This document shows, piece by piece, positions 17,730-24,864 of a stretch of 64,000 bases of DNA (positions are counted from its first letter, which is position 1; each line of letters starts with the position of its first letter). Source of the stretch: CAIRDP01 sp037134895 (GTDB lineage: Bacteria; Bacteroidota; Bacteroidia; Bacteroidales; FEN-979); the NCBI GenBank assembly GCA_037134895.1, contig JBAXLI010000008.1, positions 1 to 64,000 of the forward strand, read 5' to 3'. The notes beneath the pieces are model-generated. The model was given only the letters and a program-made list of their open reading frames with translations. It made no database searches and was not told the origin of the DNA. The position numbers and the translations under genes were made by a program.

Positions 17730-19505
17730 TTACGCGTTTTTGGTTTTGAACACCGACCATGCGATAAAATAAGGTATTGTAAATAACCCGGCAGCAATGG
17801 TAATTCTTAATAGTATCATCTGCGGATAAAGTACCCAAAGAAGCGAATAGGGCAGGATCAGGAGAAACAGGCTCGCAAAAAACCTCACCAGCATCGGATT
17901 TACACTGAACAACCTGGCATACCCGGCATAGACGCCGGCAAGCATTGCCCCATCCCTGGTGCGGAAGAGATATCTTCCGGTGCGGAGACCGATAACGCTG
18001 CGGCGGATGCTGTAAATAAAGTAGATCAGGAAACCGAGGTACATCCAGATCAGGAGACGCAGCCATGTGTCGACAGGGAGAGAAGCCATCTGCCCGATAC
18101 AGAATAATGCTCCCAGTATCGGAATATAAGGAACCCAGGGTGTGCGGAATGGCCTTGGAATATCGGGCCGTTTTTTCCTGAGGAAAATAATGCTGATGCA
18201 AACGATGGTAAATGCGAGTAATGTGCCTATCGACACCAGCTCGCCTAAAATACTGATCGGGAGTATGCCTGCTAAAACGATCGCAAAAAAACCTGTGACC
18301 AGCGAGCTGATGTAAGGGGTCTTGAATTTTTTGTGAACCTTTGAAAATACCTGCGGAAGAAGTCCGTCCTTGGCCATGGTATAAAAGATCCTTGGCTGGC
18401 CCAGCAGCATCACCAGCACAACCGAACTGAGCCCGGCAAGCGCTGCGATCTTGATGATCGGACGTAACCAGAACATTTTGTCTCCCATGGAATCTACCCC
18501 AACGGCAACCGGATCAGGTACGAGAAGATGCGGATAAGCGAGGATACCTGTAAGGACGATGGCTACCAGGATGTAAAGGATTGTTGAGATGCCGAGTGAC
18601 CCCATAATGCCAATAGGCATATGTTTCTGCGGATTTTTTGCCTCCTGTGCCGCAGTGGAGACCGCGTCAAACCCTATATAAGCGAAAAAAATCACCCCTG
18701 CCGCCCTGAATATTCCCGACCAGCCGAAATGCCCCCATTCTCCTGTGTTGGGTGGTATGAAAGGTGTCCAGTTAACGCTTTTTACAAAAAAGAACCCGAT
18801 CACCACGAACACTATGATCACCCCTACTTTGGTGATGACCATAACATTGTTGAAACTGGCAGATTCCTTGATGCCGATGATAAGAAGAAGAGTGAGGACG
18901 GCTATGATGAACATGGCTGGCACGTTCATAATGGCATGTACATGGGGGAGGGTGTTTATGTCTATTCCTTTGGCGGCAAGGCTGGTGGCCATCTCCTGGG
19001 TTTTCGCTACCCAGCCGGTCGTTTCAGGAAGGTTGACCAGGTATGTGCCTGAGGCCTGGGTAAACTGTACCGGCAGGTGAATGCCCAGGTCCTTCAGAAA
19101 ACTGACAAAATATCCCGACCAGCCTACCGAAACTGTGGAGGCCGCAAAAAGGTACTCAAGGATAAGGTCCCATCCGATAATCCATGCAAGGAACTCTCCC
19201 AATGTTGTATAGGCGTAGGTGTATGCACTTCCCGAAATAGGGATCATCGCAGCGAATTCTGCGTAGCAAAGTCCGGCAAAAGCACAGGCAATACCTGAAA
19301 TGATGAACGATATTACGATGGCCGGACCGGCATACTGGGCAGCAGCCTGGCCGGTCAGAACGAAAATACCGGCACCGATAATACCGCCTATACCCAGGGT
19401 CGTCAGGTTCGTTGCTGTCAGGGCTTTTTTGAACCCTTGCTTGTTGTCGGAAGCTTCATCAAGAAGTTCCTGTATAGGCTTTATCGTGAACAGTTTACTG
19501 CCCAT
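17730..19505 (-). CDS. APC-superfamily amino acid permease with C-terminal PspC-like domain
   Basis: A 591-residue membrane protein. Residues ~30-490 form a 12-helix APC transporter of the cationic amino acid transporter type (TTLGIGGIIGAGIFVLTG near residue 35, then GFDAVSTAAQEAKNPQKHMP mid-protein). The last 89 residues are extra: DGAMLAGVYAGYARLFSVNP plus hydrophobic segments, which matches the PspC domain pattern (GVCaGlAxyfxxdPxlvR). The join is in one frame with no stop. The gene sits between ptb and buk (63 and 22 base gaps), so it probably imports the amino acid whose carbon skeleton ends as the acyl-phosphate. Substrate unknown. Confidence 0.87.
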   Translation of the reverse strand: MGSKLFTIKPIQELLDEASDNKQGFKKALTATNLTTLGIGGIIGAGIFVLTGQAAAQYAGPAIVISFIISGIACAFAGLCYAEFAAMIPISGSAYTYAYTTLGEFLAWIIGWDLILEYLFAASTVSVGWSGYFVSFLKDLGIHLPVQFTQASGTYLVNLPETTGWVAKTQEMATSLAAKGIDINTLPHVHAIMNVPAMFIIAVLTLLLIIGIKESASFNNVMVITKVGVIIVFVVIGFFFVKSVNWTPFIPPNTGEWGHFGWSGIFRAAGVIFFAYIGFDAVSTAAQEAKNPQKHMPIGIMGSLGISTILYILVAIVLTGILAYPHLLVPDPVAVGVDSMGDKMFWLRPIIKIAALAGLSSVVLVMLLGQPRIFYTMAKDGLLPQVFSKVHKKFKTPYISSLVTGFFAIVLAGILPISILGELVSIGTLLAFTIVCISIIFLRKKRPDIPRPFRTPWVPYIPILGALFCIGQMASLPVDTWLRLLIWMYLGFLIYFIYSIRRSVIGLRTGRYLFRTRDGAMLAGVYAGYARLFSVNPMLVRFFASLFLLILPYSLLWVLYPQMILLRITIAAGLFTIPYFIAWSVFKTKNA

Positions 19506-19568
19506 TGGATCGGCTTTTAAATTAGTTTAAGGCGTTACCAGGTCCGGGGTGAAAGTATCCGCAAGAAA

Positions 19569-20495
19569 TCAGTTTACAGCGGCTGCCATAATGATTGAAA
19601 GCTGCTTGGATTCTTCGGTATCAGAACGGGATGTTAATACAATGGGGGCGGCTGCACCGAGAACACAGGCGGCCAGCTTCGCATTGGCCGAAAAGCCAAA
19701 CGATTTGTAAAGCAGGTTCCCGGCTTCAATCTGGGGTGCGATCAGGAGGTCTGCATCACCGGCGACGTCACTGACAATTCCTTTGTGCTTGGCACTTTCC
19801 ATGCTCACGGCATTGTCATAAGCAAGAGGGCCGTCAATAATACAGTTTTTTATCTGTCCGCGCTGGTTCATCTTGGCCAGGAGGGCGGCATCCATTGTTG
19901 CAGGCATGGCCTCGTTCACTACCTCAACTGCCGCAAGAACGGCTACTTTGGGTTTGGCGTAGCCAAGCTTGTTCATGAAACTGACTGAGTTATTGACAAT
20001 GGCGATCTTGGTTTTCAAATCCGGGGCAAGGATCATCGCCGCATCACTGAGGCCCAGAAGTTTGTGGTATGTCGGGATTTCAAACAAGGCAAAATGATTC
20101 AAAACATCGCCCTTGCGTAAACCAACTTCCTTGTCAAGCACGCCTTTCAGAAAAATCGCTGTAGGGACATTCCCCTTCATCAGGATGTCGGCCTGCTTTT
20201 CCCTGACCATCTTAACTGCCGTTTTCACAGCGACAGCATCAACCTCTTCGTTGATAATCTTCATCTTGCTTACATCAAGGCCAAGCTTCGCAGCGAGGTC
20301 TTTGATCTTTTTCTCGTTGCCGATCAATATGGCTTCAACGAGGCCCATCCTGTCAACGGCACATATCGCCTCAAGGCAATGCTCGTCCTGGGCAACGGCT
20401 ACAGCAAGCCTTTTCTTTCCTGACTTCTTTGCTAATTCCTGAAGTTCGCTTAGTTTTGTGAGTACGCCCTTTGGGGCTTCAGTTTGGGTAGTCAT
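19569..20495 (-). CDS. ptb: Phosphate butyryltransferase
   Basis: A 308-residue phosphate acetyl/butyryltransferase family protein. Family landmarks include ADILMKGNVPTAIFLKGVL, LSDAAMILAPDLKTKIAIV, KPKVAVLAAVEVVNEAMPAT and a conserved end around GAAAPIVLTSRSD. It converts butyryl-CoA (or isobutyryl/isovaleryl-CoA) and phosphate to the acyl-phosphate used by Buk. It is the first gene of the minus-strand run, with a strong AGGAGG site and a good promoter, divergent from tryptophanase. Confidence 0.93.
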   Translation of the reverse strand: MTTQTEAPKGVLTKLSELQELAKKSGKKRLAVAVAQDEHCLEAICAVDRMGLVEAILIGNEKKIKDLAAKLGLDVSKMKIINEEVDAVAVKTAVKMVREKQADILMKGNVPTAIFLKGVLDKEVGLRKGDVLNHFALFEIPTYHKLLGLSDAAMILAPDLKTKIAIVNNSVSFMNKLGYAKPKVAVLAAVEVVNEAMPATMDAALLAKMNQRGQIKNCIIDGPLAYDNAVSMESAKHKGIVSDVAGDADLLIAPQIEAGNLLYKSFGFSANAKLAACVLGAAAPIVLTSRSDTEESKQLSIIMAAAVN

Positions 20496-20504
20496 AGTTT
20501 GTTT

Positions 20505-20510
20505 CCTCCT
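20505..20510 (-). promoter_or_regulatory. AGGAGG ribosome binding site of ptb
   Basis: Reads AGGAGG on the minus strand, 9 bases before ATG 20495. Such a strong Shine-Dalgarno site is unusual for Bacteroidota and for this window. Confidence 0.7.
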
Positions 20511-20558
20511 ATAGATTTATTTTGTATTGTTATGTTCCTTAAGGGTTTTCCAGCATAG

Positions 20559-20590
20559 CAAACCTACGGCATTTTTAGGATTTGGGCAAA
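20559..20590 (-). promoter_or_regulatory. Promoter of the ptb operon
   Basis: On the minus strand TTTG (20587-20590) is followed after 20 bases by TAGGTTTG (20559-20566), a full match to the Bacteroidota -33 TTTG / -7 TAnnTTTG promoter. The expected leader to ATG 20495 is about 55 bases. Confidence 0.65.
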
Positions 20591-20600
20591 CTTTCCCAAA
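20581..20600. promoter_or_regulatory. Dyad TTTGGG-N8-CCCAAA in divergent promoter
   Basis: Perfect 6-bp inverted repeat arms at 20581-20586 and 20595-20600, with the -33 box of the ptb promoter in the spacer and the tryptophanase promoter just downstream. The position suits an operator acting on both transcripts. Inference only. Confidence 0.4.
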
Positions 20601-20620
20601 AAAATCAACAAAAAACTCTC

Positions 20621-20628
20621 TACCTTTG
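20621..20628 (+). promoter_or_regulatory. Candidate -7 element of tryptophanase
   Basis: TACCTTTG matches TAnnTTTG, 25 bases before ATG 20653. No good TTTG is present at the usual -33 distance, so activator dependence is possible. Confidence 0.5.
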
Positions 20629-20652
20629 CTACCAGCAACAAACCTTTCACCT

Positions 20653-22026
20653 ATGGAATTACCTTTTGCCGAATCCTACAGGATCAAGATGGTTGAACCC
20701 ATCCGCCGAAGCACAAGAGCTGAACGCGTACAATGGATCAAAGATGCAAACTACAACCTCTTCAACCTGAGAAGCGAACATGTTTTCATTGACCTTCTTA
20801 CCGACTCCGGAACAGGAGCAATGAGTGACAGGCAATGGAGTGAGATGATGCTTGGAGATGAAAGTTATGCAGGGGCCTCGTCCTTCCATAAATTTAAACA
20901 TGCTATAAACGAGATCACAGGCTTTGAATACGTCCTGCCGACACACCAGGGAAGAGCTGCTGAAAATGTGCTGTTTTCTGTCCTTGTGAAGGAGGGCGAT
21001 TTTATACCTGGTAATTCTCATTTTGATACAACAAAGGGCCATATCGAAATCCGTAAGGCAAAAGCTGTCGATTGTACTATCGACGAGGCTTTCGACACAA
21101 CCCTGATCCATCCTTTCAAGGGTAATGTTGACCTTGCAAAACTTGAAAAAGTCCTTAAGGATAACGGGAACAAAGTGCCTTTTATCATCCTCACTATTAC
21201 CTGCAACTCTTCGGGCGGGCAACCGGTTTCACTGGCCAACATGAAGGAAGTGAAGCAGCTTGCCGACAAGTACGGGAAGAAAATTGTCATGGACTCGGCA
21301 AGGTTTGCCGAGAACGCTTATTTTATCAAACTCCGGGAGGAAGGATGCGAGAATAAGAGCATTAAGGAAATTGTAAGGGAGATGTTCTCCTATGCTGATG
21401 CAATCACAATGAGCGCAAAAAAGGATGCCATCGTGAACATCGGAGGTTTTATCGCAATGAGGGATAAAGAGCTCTACAAAAGCGCCAGTGTCTTCGAAAT
21501 CGTGTATGAAGGGTATCTTACTTATGGCGGATTGGCAGGCCGCGACCTGAATGCGATTGCCCAGGGACTTTATGAATCAACAGAATTCGATTACCTCGAC
21601 ACAAGGATAAGGCAGGTTGAATATCTTGGAAATCAACTTCTGGAATACGGTATCCCTATCCAGCAGCCGATTGGAGGGCATGCCATTTTTGTTGATGCAA
21701 AACGCTTTCTTCCACAGGTACGGAAAGAAGAATTTGTAGCCCAGACCCTGGCTGTAAACCTTTACATTGAAGCAGGTGTGAGAGGTGTCGAAATAGGAGC
21801 CCTGCTGGCCGACCGTGATCCGGTAACCCGCGAAAACAGGTTCCCCGAACTGGAGCTTATGCGGCTCGCCATCCCCCGAAGGGTGTATACCAATAACCAT
21901 ATGGATGTGGTTGCAGCCGGACTGAAGATCATCTGGGACAAGCGGATGAACATTAAGAACGGATTCCGGATCGTCAGGGAAGCGCCGATTATGAGACATT
22001 TTACTGTTGAGCTTGAAAAGATCTGA
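20653..22026 (+). CDS. tnaA: Tryptophanase
   Basis: The start at ATG 20653 gives 457 residues beginning MELPFAESYRIKMVEP, which aligns with known beta-eliminating lyases; the longer open frame upstream would overlap the promoter. Family signatures: DLLTDSGTGAM (50-57), THQGRAAEN, SARFAENAYFIK and the PLP lysine K257 in MSAKKDA. Tryptophanase and tyrosine phenol-lyase are close; here HFDTTKGH carries Asp where tyrosine phenol-lyase has Thr, and GVRGVEIG has Ile where it has the phenol-binding Arg, so tryptophanase is favoured. It yields indole, pyruvate and ammonia. Divergent from the ptb run. Confidence 0.9.
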   Translation: MELPFAESYRIKMVEPIRRSTRAERVQWIKDANYNLFNLRSEHVFIDLLTDSGTGAMSDRQWSEMMLGDESYAGASSFHKFKHAINEITGFEYVLPTHQGRAAENVLFSVLVKEGDFIPGNSHFDTTKGHIEIRKAKAVDCTIDEAFDTTLIHPFKGNVDLAKLEKVLKDNGNKVPFIILTITCNSSGGQPVSLANMKEVKQLADKYGKKIVMDSARFAENAYFIKLREEGCENKSIKEIVREMFSYADAITMSAKKDAIVNIGGFIAMRDKELYKSASVFEIVYEGYLTYGGLAGRDLNAIAQGLYESTEFDYLDTRIRQVEYLGNQLLEYGIPIQQPIGGHAIFVDAKRFLPQVRKEEFVAQTLAVNLYIEAGVRGVEIGALLADRDPVTRENRFPELELMRLAIPRRVYTNNHMDVVAAGLKIIWDKRMNIKNGFRIVREAPIMRHFTVELEKI

Positions 22027-22030
22027 GAAT

Positions 22031-22486
22031 ATGGATCGGGCAAGAAAAAGGGCCAGGTACAGCAGGCTTTATGATCAGCTCAGCGACCTTCTGACTAAAA
22101 CGCCCGATCCCCAGGCCAGGATGGCAACCATAGTTGCCGTGCTGCATAATAAAATGGAATATTTTTACTGGACTGGATTTTATCAGCTGGTCAAAGGGGA
22201 ACTTACTGTGAAAACTTACCAGGGTCCCCTTGCCTGCCAGGTACTGAAAAGTCATACCGGCGTGTGCTGGGCCGGAATAGATACTAAAACAACGGTGATT
22301 GTGCCCGATGTCCATAAATTCCCGGGCCATATCGCCTGCGATTCAGCCTCAGCTTCTGAAATTGTTGTTCCCTTGAAAAACCGCTCAGGCAGGATCATCG
22401 GGGTGCTTGATGTCGACAGCAAATCGTTGAACTCATTTGATGAAGCTGATGCCGAATGGCTTGAAAAAATTGTCGCACTGGTTTGA
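22031..22486 (+). CDS. msrC: Free methionine-(R)-sulfoxide reductase (GAF type)
   Basis: A 151-residue single GAF domain protein, starting at ATG 22031, 4 bases after tryptophanase. The three catalytic cysteines of fRMsr are present: C79 (GPLACQV), C89 (TGVCWAG) and C113 (HIACDSAS), with the following SEIVVPL strand. It reduces free methionine-R-sulfoxide in the cytoplasm using thioredoxin. Probably cotranscribed with tnaA. Its stop is followed after 2 bases by a GGGGATT array. Confidence 0.9.
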   Translation: MDRARKRARYSRLYDQLSDLLTKTPDPQARMATIVAVLHNKMEYFYWTGFYQLVKGELTVKTYQGPLACQVLKSHTGVCWAGIDTKTTVIVPDVHKFPGHIACDSASASEIVVPLKNRSGRIIGVLDVDSKSLNSFDEADAEWLEKIVALV

Positions 22487-22488
22487 TT

Positions 22489-22537
22489 GGGGATTGGGGA
22501 TTAGGGATTGGGGATTGGGGATTGGGGATTGGGGATT
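22489..22537 (+). repeat. GGGGATT heptamer array (7 units)
   Basis: Seven tandem 7-mers (six GGGGATT, one AGGGATT) start 2 bases after the msrC stop codon. On the RNA-like strand the four-G runs with three-base spacers are of G-quadruplex type. Confidence 0.9.
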
Positions 22538-22544
22538 GGTTGTT

Positions 22545-22575
22545 GGTTCGCAGCAATGGCAAGGTGCTACGAAGC
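22545..22575. repeat. Hairpin element TTCGCAGCA ... TGCTACGAA
   Basis: Imperfect inverted repeat (22547-22555 and 22565-22573) between two heptamer arrays. A related hairpin with the same arm sequence and the same neighbouring GGGGATT words occurs at 35898-35936 in the opposite orientation. Confidence 0.7.
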
Positions 22576-22582
22576 CATTCTT

Positions 22583-22645
22583 ATTCGTAATTCGTAATTC
22601 GTAATTCGTAATTCGTCACTCGTCACTCGTCACTCGTCACTCGTA
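22583..22645 (+). repeat. ATTCGTA / ACTCGTC heptamer array (9 units)
   Basis: Nine 7-mers: four ATTCGTA, one ATTCGTC, three ACTCGTC, one ACTCGTA. It ends 10 bases before the mntP start codon, where promoter and ribosome site would be expected. Confidence 0.9.
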
Positions 22646-22655
22646 AATCACTAAC

Positions 22656-23216
22656 ATGGGTTTTTTCGAACTTCTTCTTATCGCAATCGGTCTTTCAATG
22701 GATTGCTTTGCTGTTGCCCTGAGCTTCGGAGCCCAGAAAAAGCTTAAGAAGAACGATGTTCTGAAATTCGCTTTCTTTTTTGCATTATTCCAGGCAGTTA
22801 TGCCTCTCCTTGGCTGGCTCGCCGGAAACGCTGCAAAAAATTATCTCGCTGCATTCGATCATTGGATTGCTTTTGGTATACTTTCATTTATCGGGTTGAG
22901 AATGATTGTTGAATCTTTCAAGGATGAAAGTGAAAAGCGCAGCTTTGATATCAGGCAATGGAAGATTTTACTGACCCTTTCCTTTGCTACCAGTATTGAT
23001 GCCCTGATGACAGGAATAAGTTTCGGGTTTATTAAGGTTAACATCCTTCTTGCCATTGTTACTATTGGCCTGGTGACCTTTATTAACTCAGTTGCCGGCG
23101 CCTGGGTTGGTAAAAAATCAATACATATTTCGCCCCGATGGGCTGAGATCCTCGGTGGGATTGTGCTTATCGGTATCGGACTGCGGATCTTACTTCAGCA
23201 CTTATCCGTTTTATAA
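22656..23216 (+). CDS. mntP: Manganese efflux pump MntP
   Basis: A 186-residue, six-helix membrane protein of the MntP (formerly DUF204) family. Two homologous halves are visible: GLSMDCFAVALSFG near residue 13 and SFATSIDALMTGISFG near residue 109, each with the conserved Asp needed for Mn2+ export. Full length. Preceded by heptamer arrays rather than a clear promoter; followed after 19 bases by queD. Confidence 0.92.
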   Translation: MGFFELLLIAIGLSMDCFAVALSFGAQKKLKKNDVLKFAFFFALFQAVMPLLGWLAGNAAKNYLAAFDHWIAFGILSFIGLRMIVESFKDESEKRSFDIRQWKILLTLSFATSIDALMTGISFGFIKVNILLAIVTIGLVTFINSVAGAWVGKKSIHISPRWAEILGGIVLIGIGLRILLQHLSVL

Positions 23217-23235
23217 ATCTCTAAACTTCAATGGA

Positions 23236-23688
23236 ATGTCGATCATAAGAATTACAAAGGAATTCGGTTTTGAAGCTGCACACGCTCTTAAAGGATATGA
23301 CGGGCCGTGCAGGAATGTACACGGACATTCCTATGAACTTGCAGTGACCGTGACCGGTTCACCCACTTCCGATTCGTTATCCCCTAAATACGGGATGCTG
23401 ATGGATTTCGGAGATCTCAAACATCTTATCAAATCGGAAATCATCGACAGCTTCGACCATGCACTGATACTTCACTCTTCGATGAAGCACCAGGGAATTG
23501 TTCCGGCCGGTGAGCCATTTACAAATGTATTGTACGTTGATTATCAGCCAACCAGCGAAAATATTATTCTGGATTTCGCTGAGCGGATAAAAAATCTGCT
23601 TCCTGCAGGGATATTGCTCCACCATCTTGTTTTGCGAGAAACATCCTCTTCCTTTGCCGAATGGTATGCCTCGGACCAAATAGAATAA
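23236..23688 (+). CDS. queD: 6-carboxytetrahydropterin synthase (QueD) family
   Basis: A 150-residue PTPS-fold enzyme starting at ATG 23236; upstream codons overlap mntP and are not family-like. Zinc ligands H16, H29 and H31 (FEAAHAL, NVHGHSYEL) and catalytic Cys25 (GPCRNVHGH) are present, with FDHALIL and the substrate Glu near ETSSSFAEW. It turns dihydroneopterin triphosphate into 6-carboxytetrahydropterin for queuosine/7-deazaguanine synthesis. No other queuosine gene is nearby. Confidence 0.9.
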   Translation: MSIIRITKEFGFEAAHALKGYDGPCRNVHGHSYELAVTVTGSPTSDSLSPKYGMLMDFGDLKHLIKSEIIDSFDHALILHSSMKHQGIVPAGEPFTNVLYVDYQPTSENIILDFAERIKNLLPAGILLHHLVLRETSSSFAEWYASDQIE

Positions 23689-23703
23689 TACAGCAGAAAA
23701 GAG

Positions 23704-24276
23704 CTACCTGGGAATCAGGCGAATATCGATGGTGGGATCATCTTTTTCTATCCTGACCAGGTTAGCCTCGGCATATGCCGAATCCTGGTCGAAAAAGGCA
23801 GGAATATAACTTCTCATTGCTTCTGACCCTGCAACAGGATTGATGCGTATCAGGTAATTGCCATGGTCAAGGTCGCTGAACTGGAAAAACCCCTTTGCAT
23901 CCACAGGAACCGCCTGGATCAGTTTTACAGTGTCGAATGGTTTTTCTTTATCATATACTTTAAACAGGAACGCCGTCCCCCGGCAAAGCCTCGATTCCCC
24001 AGCATAGGCATGGCCACGGATAAAATGTTTGTTAGAATAGGAAAACCAGATCATCATCAGCAAAAGCACCATTGCGGCCGAGGCCATAACAGGGTAAAGA
24101 TGACGGGAGCGGACGAACTGGCCCAGGATTGTCCTGAGCCCTGATAAACCACTTTTCTTTTCTTTCTCAGGATGCAATTCACACCTTATCCTTTCCCATG
24201 TACCCTGGGGAGGCTCCGGCTGGAATTCCGAAAATGCTTTCCGGTAGTATTCTTCTATGGAATCTTTTTCCTGCAT
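23704..24276 (-). CDS. Anti-sigma-like single-pass membrane protein
   Basis: A 190-residue protein 4 bases after an ECF sigma gene. The cytoplasmic part (1-60) contains an EEYYRKAFSEFQPEPPQGTWERI motif region, common in Bacteroidota anti-sigma-like proteins. One membrane helix lies at about 63-80. The outer part (90-190) is a small beta domain resembling carboxypeptidase-regulatory/CNA-B folds (GFFQFSDLDHGNYLIRI). Probably controls the adjacent sigma factor; not demonstrated. Confidence 0.7.
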   Translation of the reverse strand: MQEKDSIEEYYRKAFSEFQPEPPQGTWERIRCELHPEKEKKSGLSGLRTILGQFVRSRHLYPVMASAAMVLLLMMIWFSYSNKHFIRGHAYAGESRLCRGTAFLFKVYDKEKPFDTVKLIQAVPVDAKGFFQFSDLDHGNYLIRINPVAGSEAMRSYIPAFFDQDSAYAEANLVRIEKDDPTIDIRLIPR

Positions 24277-24280
24277 GCCT

Positions 24281-24811
24281 TTATAATATTCTTCTTAAAA
24301 TATTCCTCATTGACGATTTCGCCCTCCACAATTGGGATTTGGACGTGTTTTCAGATATTCCAAGCACCTCGCCTATTTCTTTATGTGTGTAACCATCAAT
24401 AACATACATGTTAAAAACAGTTCTGTAACCTAATGGAAGCCCCTGAAGTATCTTCATTAGCTCCTTGTATGATAGTTTTGACAGTGCATCTTCAGGAATA
24501 GTTGCATCAGGGGTTTCATTTCGAATCTGGACTTCATTCTGGAACTTCAGCTGCTTATTGTAATAATTGATGGCAGTATTAACCATGATCCGGTGTACCC
24601 AGCCGTCTATTGAATCGAGTGACTGCAGGCTGCCAAGATTCCGGAATATCCTGATGAATCCTTCCTGCAGCATATCTTCAGCCTCGGCGCGGCTTGCGGC
24701 ATAACGAAGGCAGACCCCGAACATCCGCGGTGCGTATGCCTTGTAAAACGCTTCCTGGCCGCGTGGTTCGTCATGCAAACACTGGTCAAAAACCTCGGCC
24801 GGGATAGTCAT
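24281..24811 (-). CDS. ECF-type RNA polymerase sigma factor
   Basis: A 176-residue sigma-70 family protein with region 2 (YAASRAEAEDMLQEGFIRIF, ~40-60) and region 4 (LPLGYRTVFNMYVIDGYTHK, EIGEVLGISENTSKSQLWRA, ~125-165). It lacks regions 1 and 3, as ECF factors do. Followed directly by its probable anti-sigma partner and preceded after 53 bases by the PKD protein gene of the other ECF unit, to whose sigma factor it is similar. Confidence 0.92.
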   Translation of the reverse strand: MTIPAEVFDQCLHDEPRGQEAFYKAYAPRMFGVCLRYAASRAEAEDMLQEGFIRIFRNLGSLQSLDSIDGWVHRIMVNTAINYYNKQLKFQNEVQIRNETPDATIPEDALSKLSYKELMKILQGLPLGYRTVFNMYVIDGYTHKEIGEVLGISENTSKSQLWRAKSSMRNILRRIL

Positions 24812-24864
24812 TGTAAACAGGTAAGAGGATAAAATATCCTGACGAAGGTAAAAAAAATCCTGGT

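Noticed and set aside
20527..20652. Longer start for tryptophanase
   Set aside because: It would cover both promoters; ATG 20653 gives the family-typical length.
20653..22026. Tyrosine phenol-lyase
   Set aside because: Asp in HFDTTKGH and Ile in GVRGVEIG match tryptophanase, not the Thr and Arg of tyrosine phenol-lyase.
22489..22645. Possible CRISPR array
   Set aside because: Units are 7 bp with no spacers; it is a simple tandem array.
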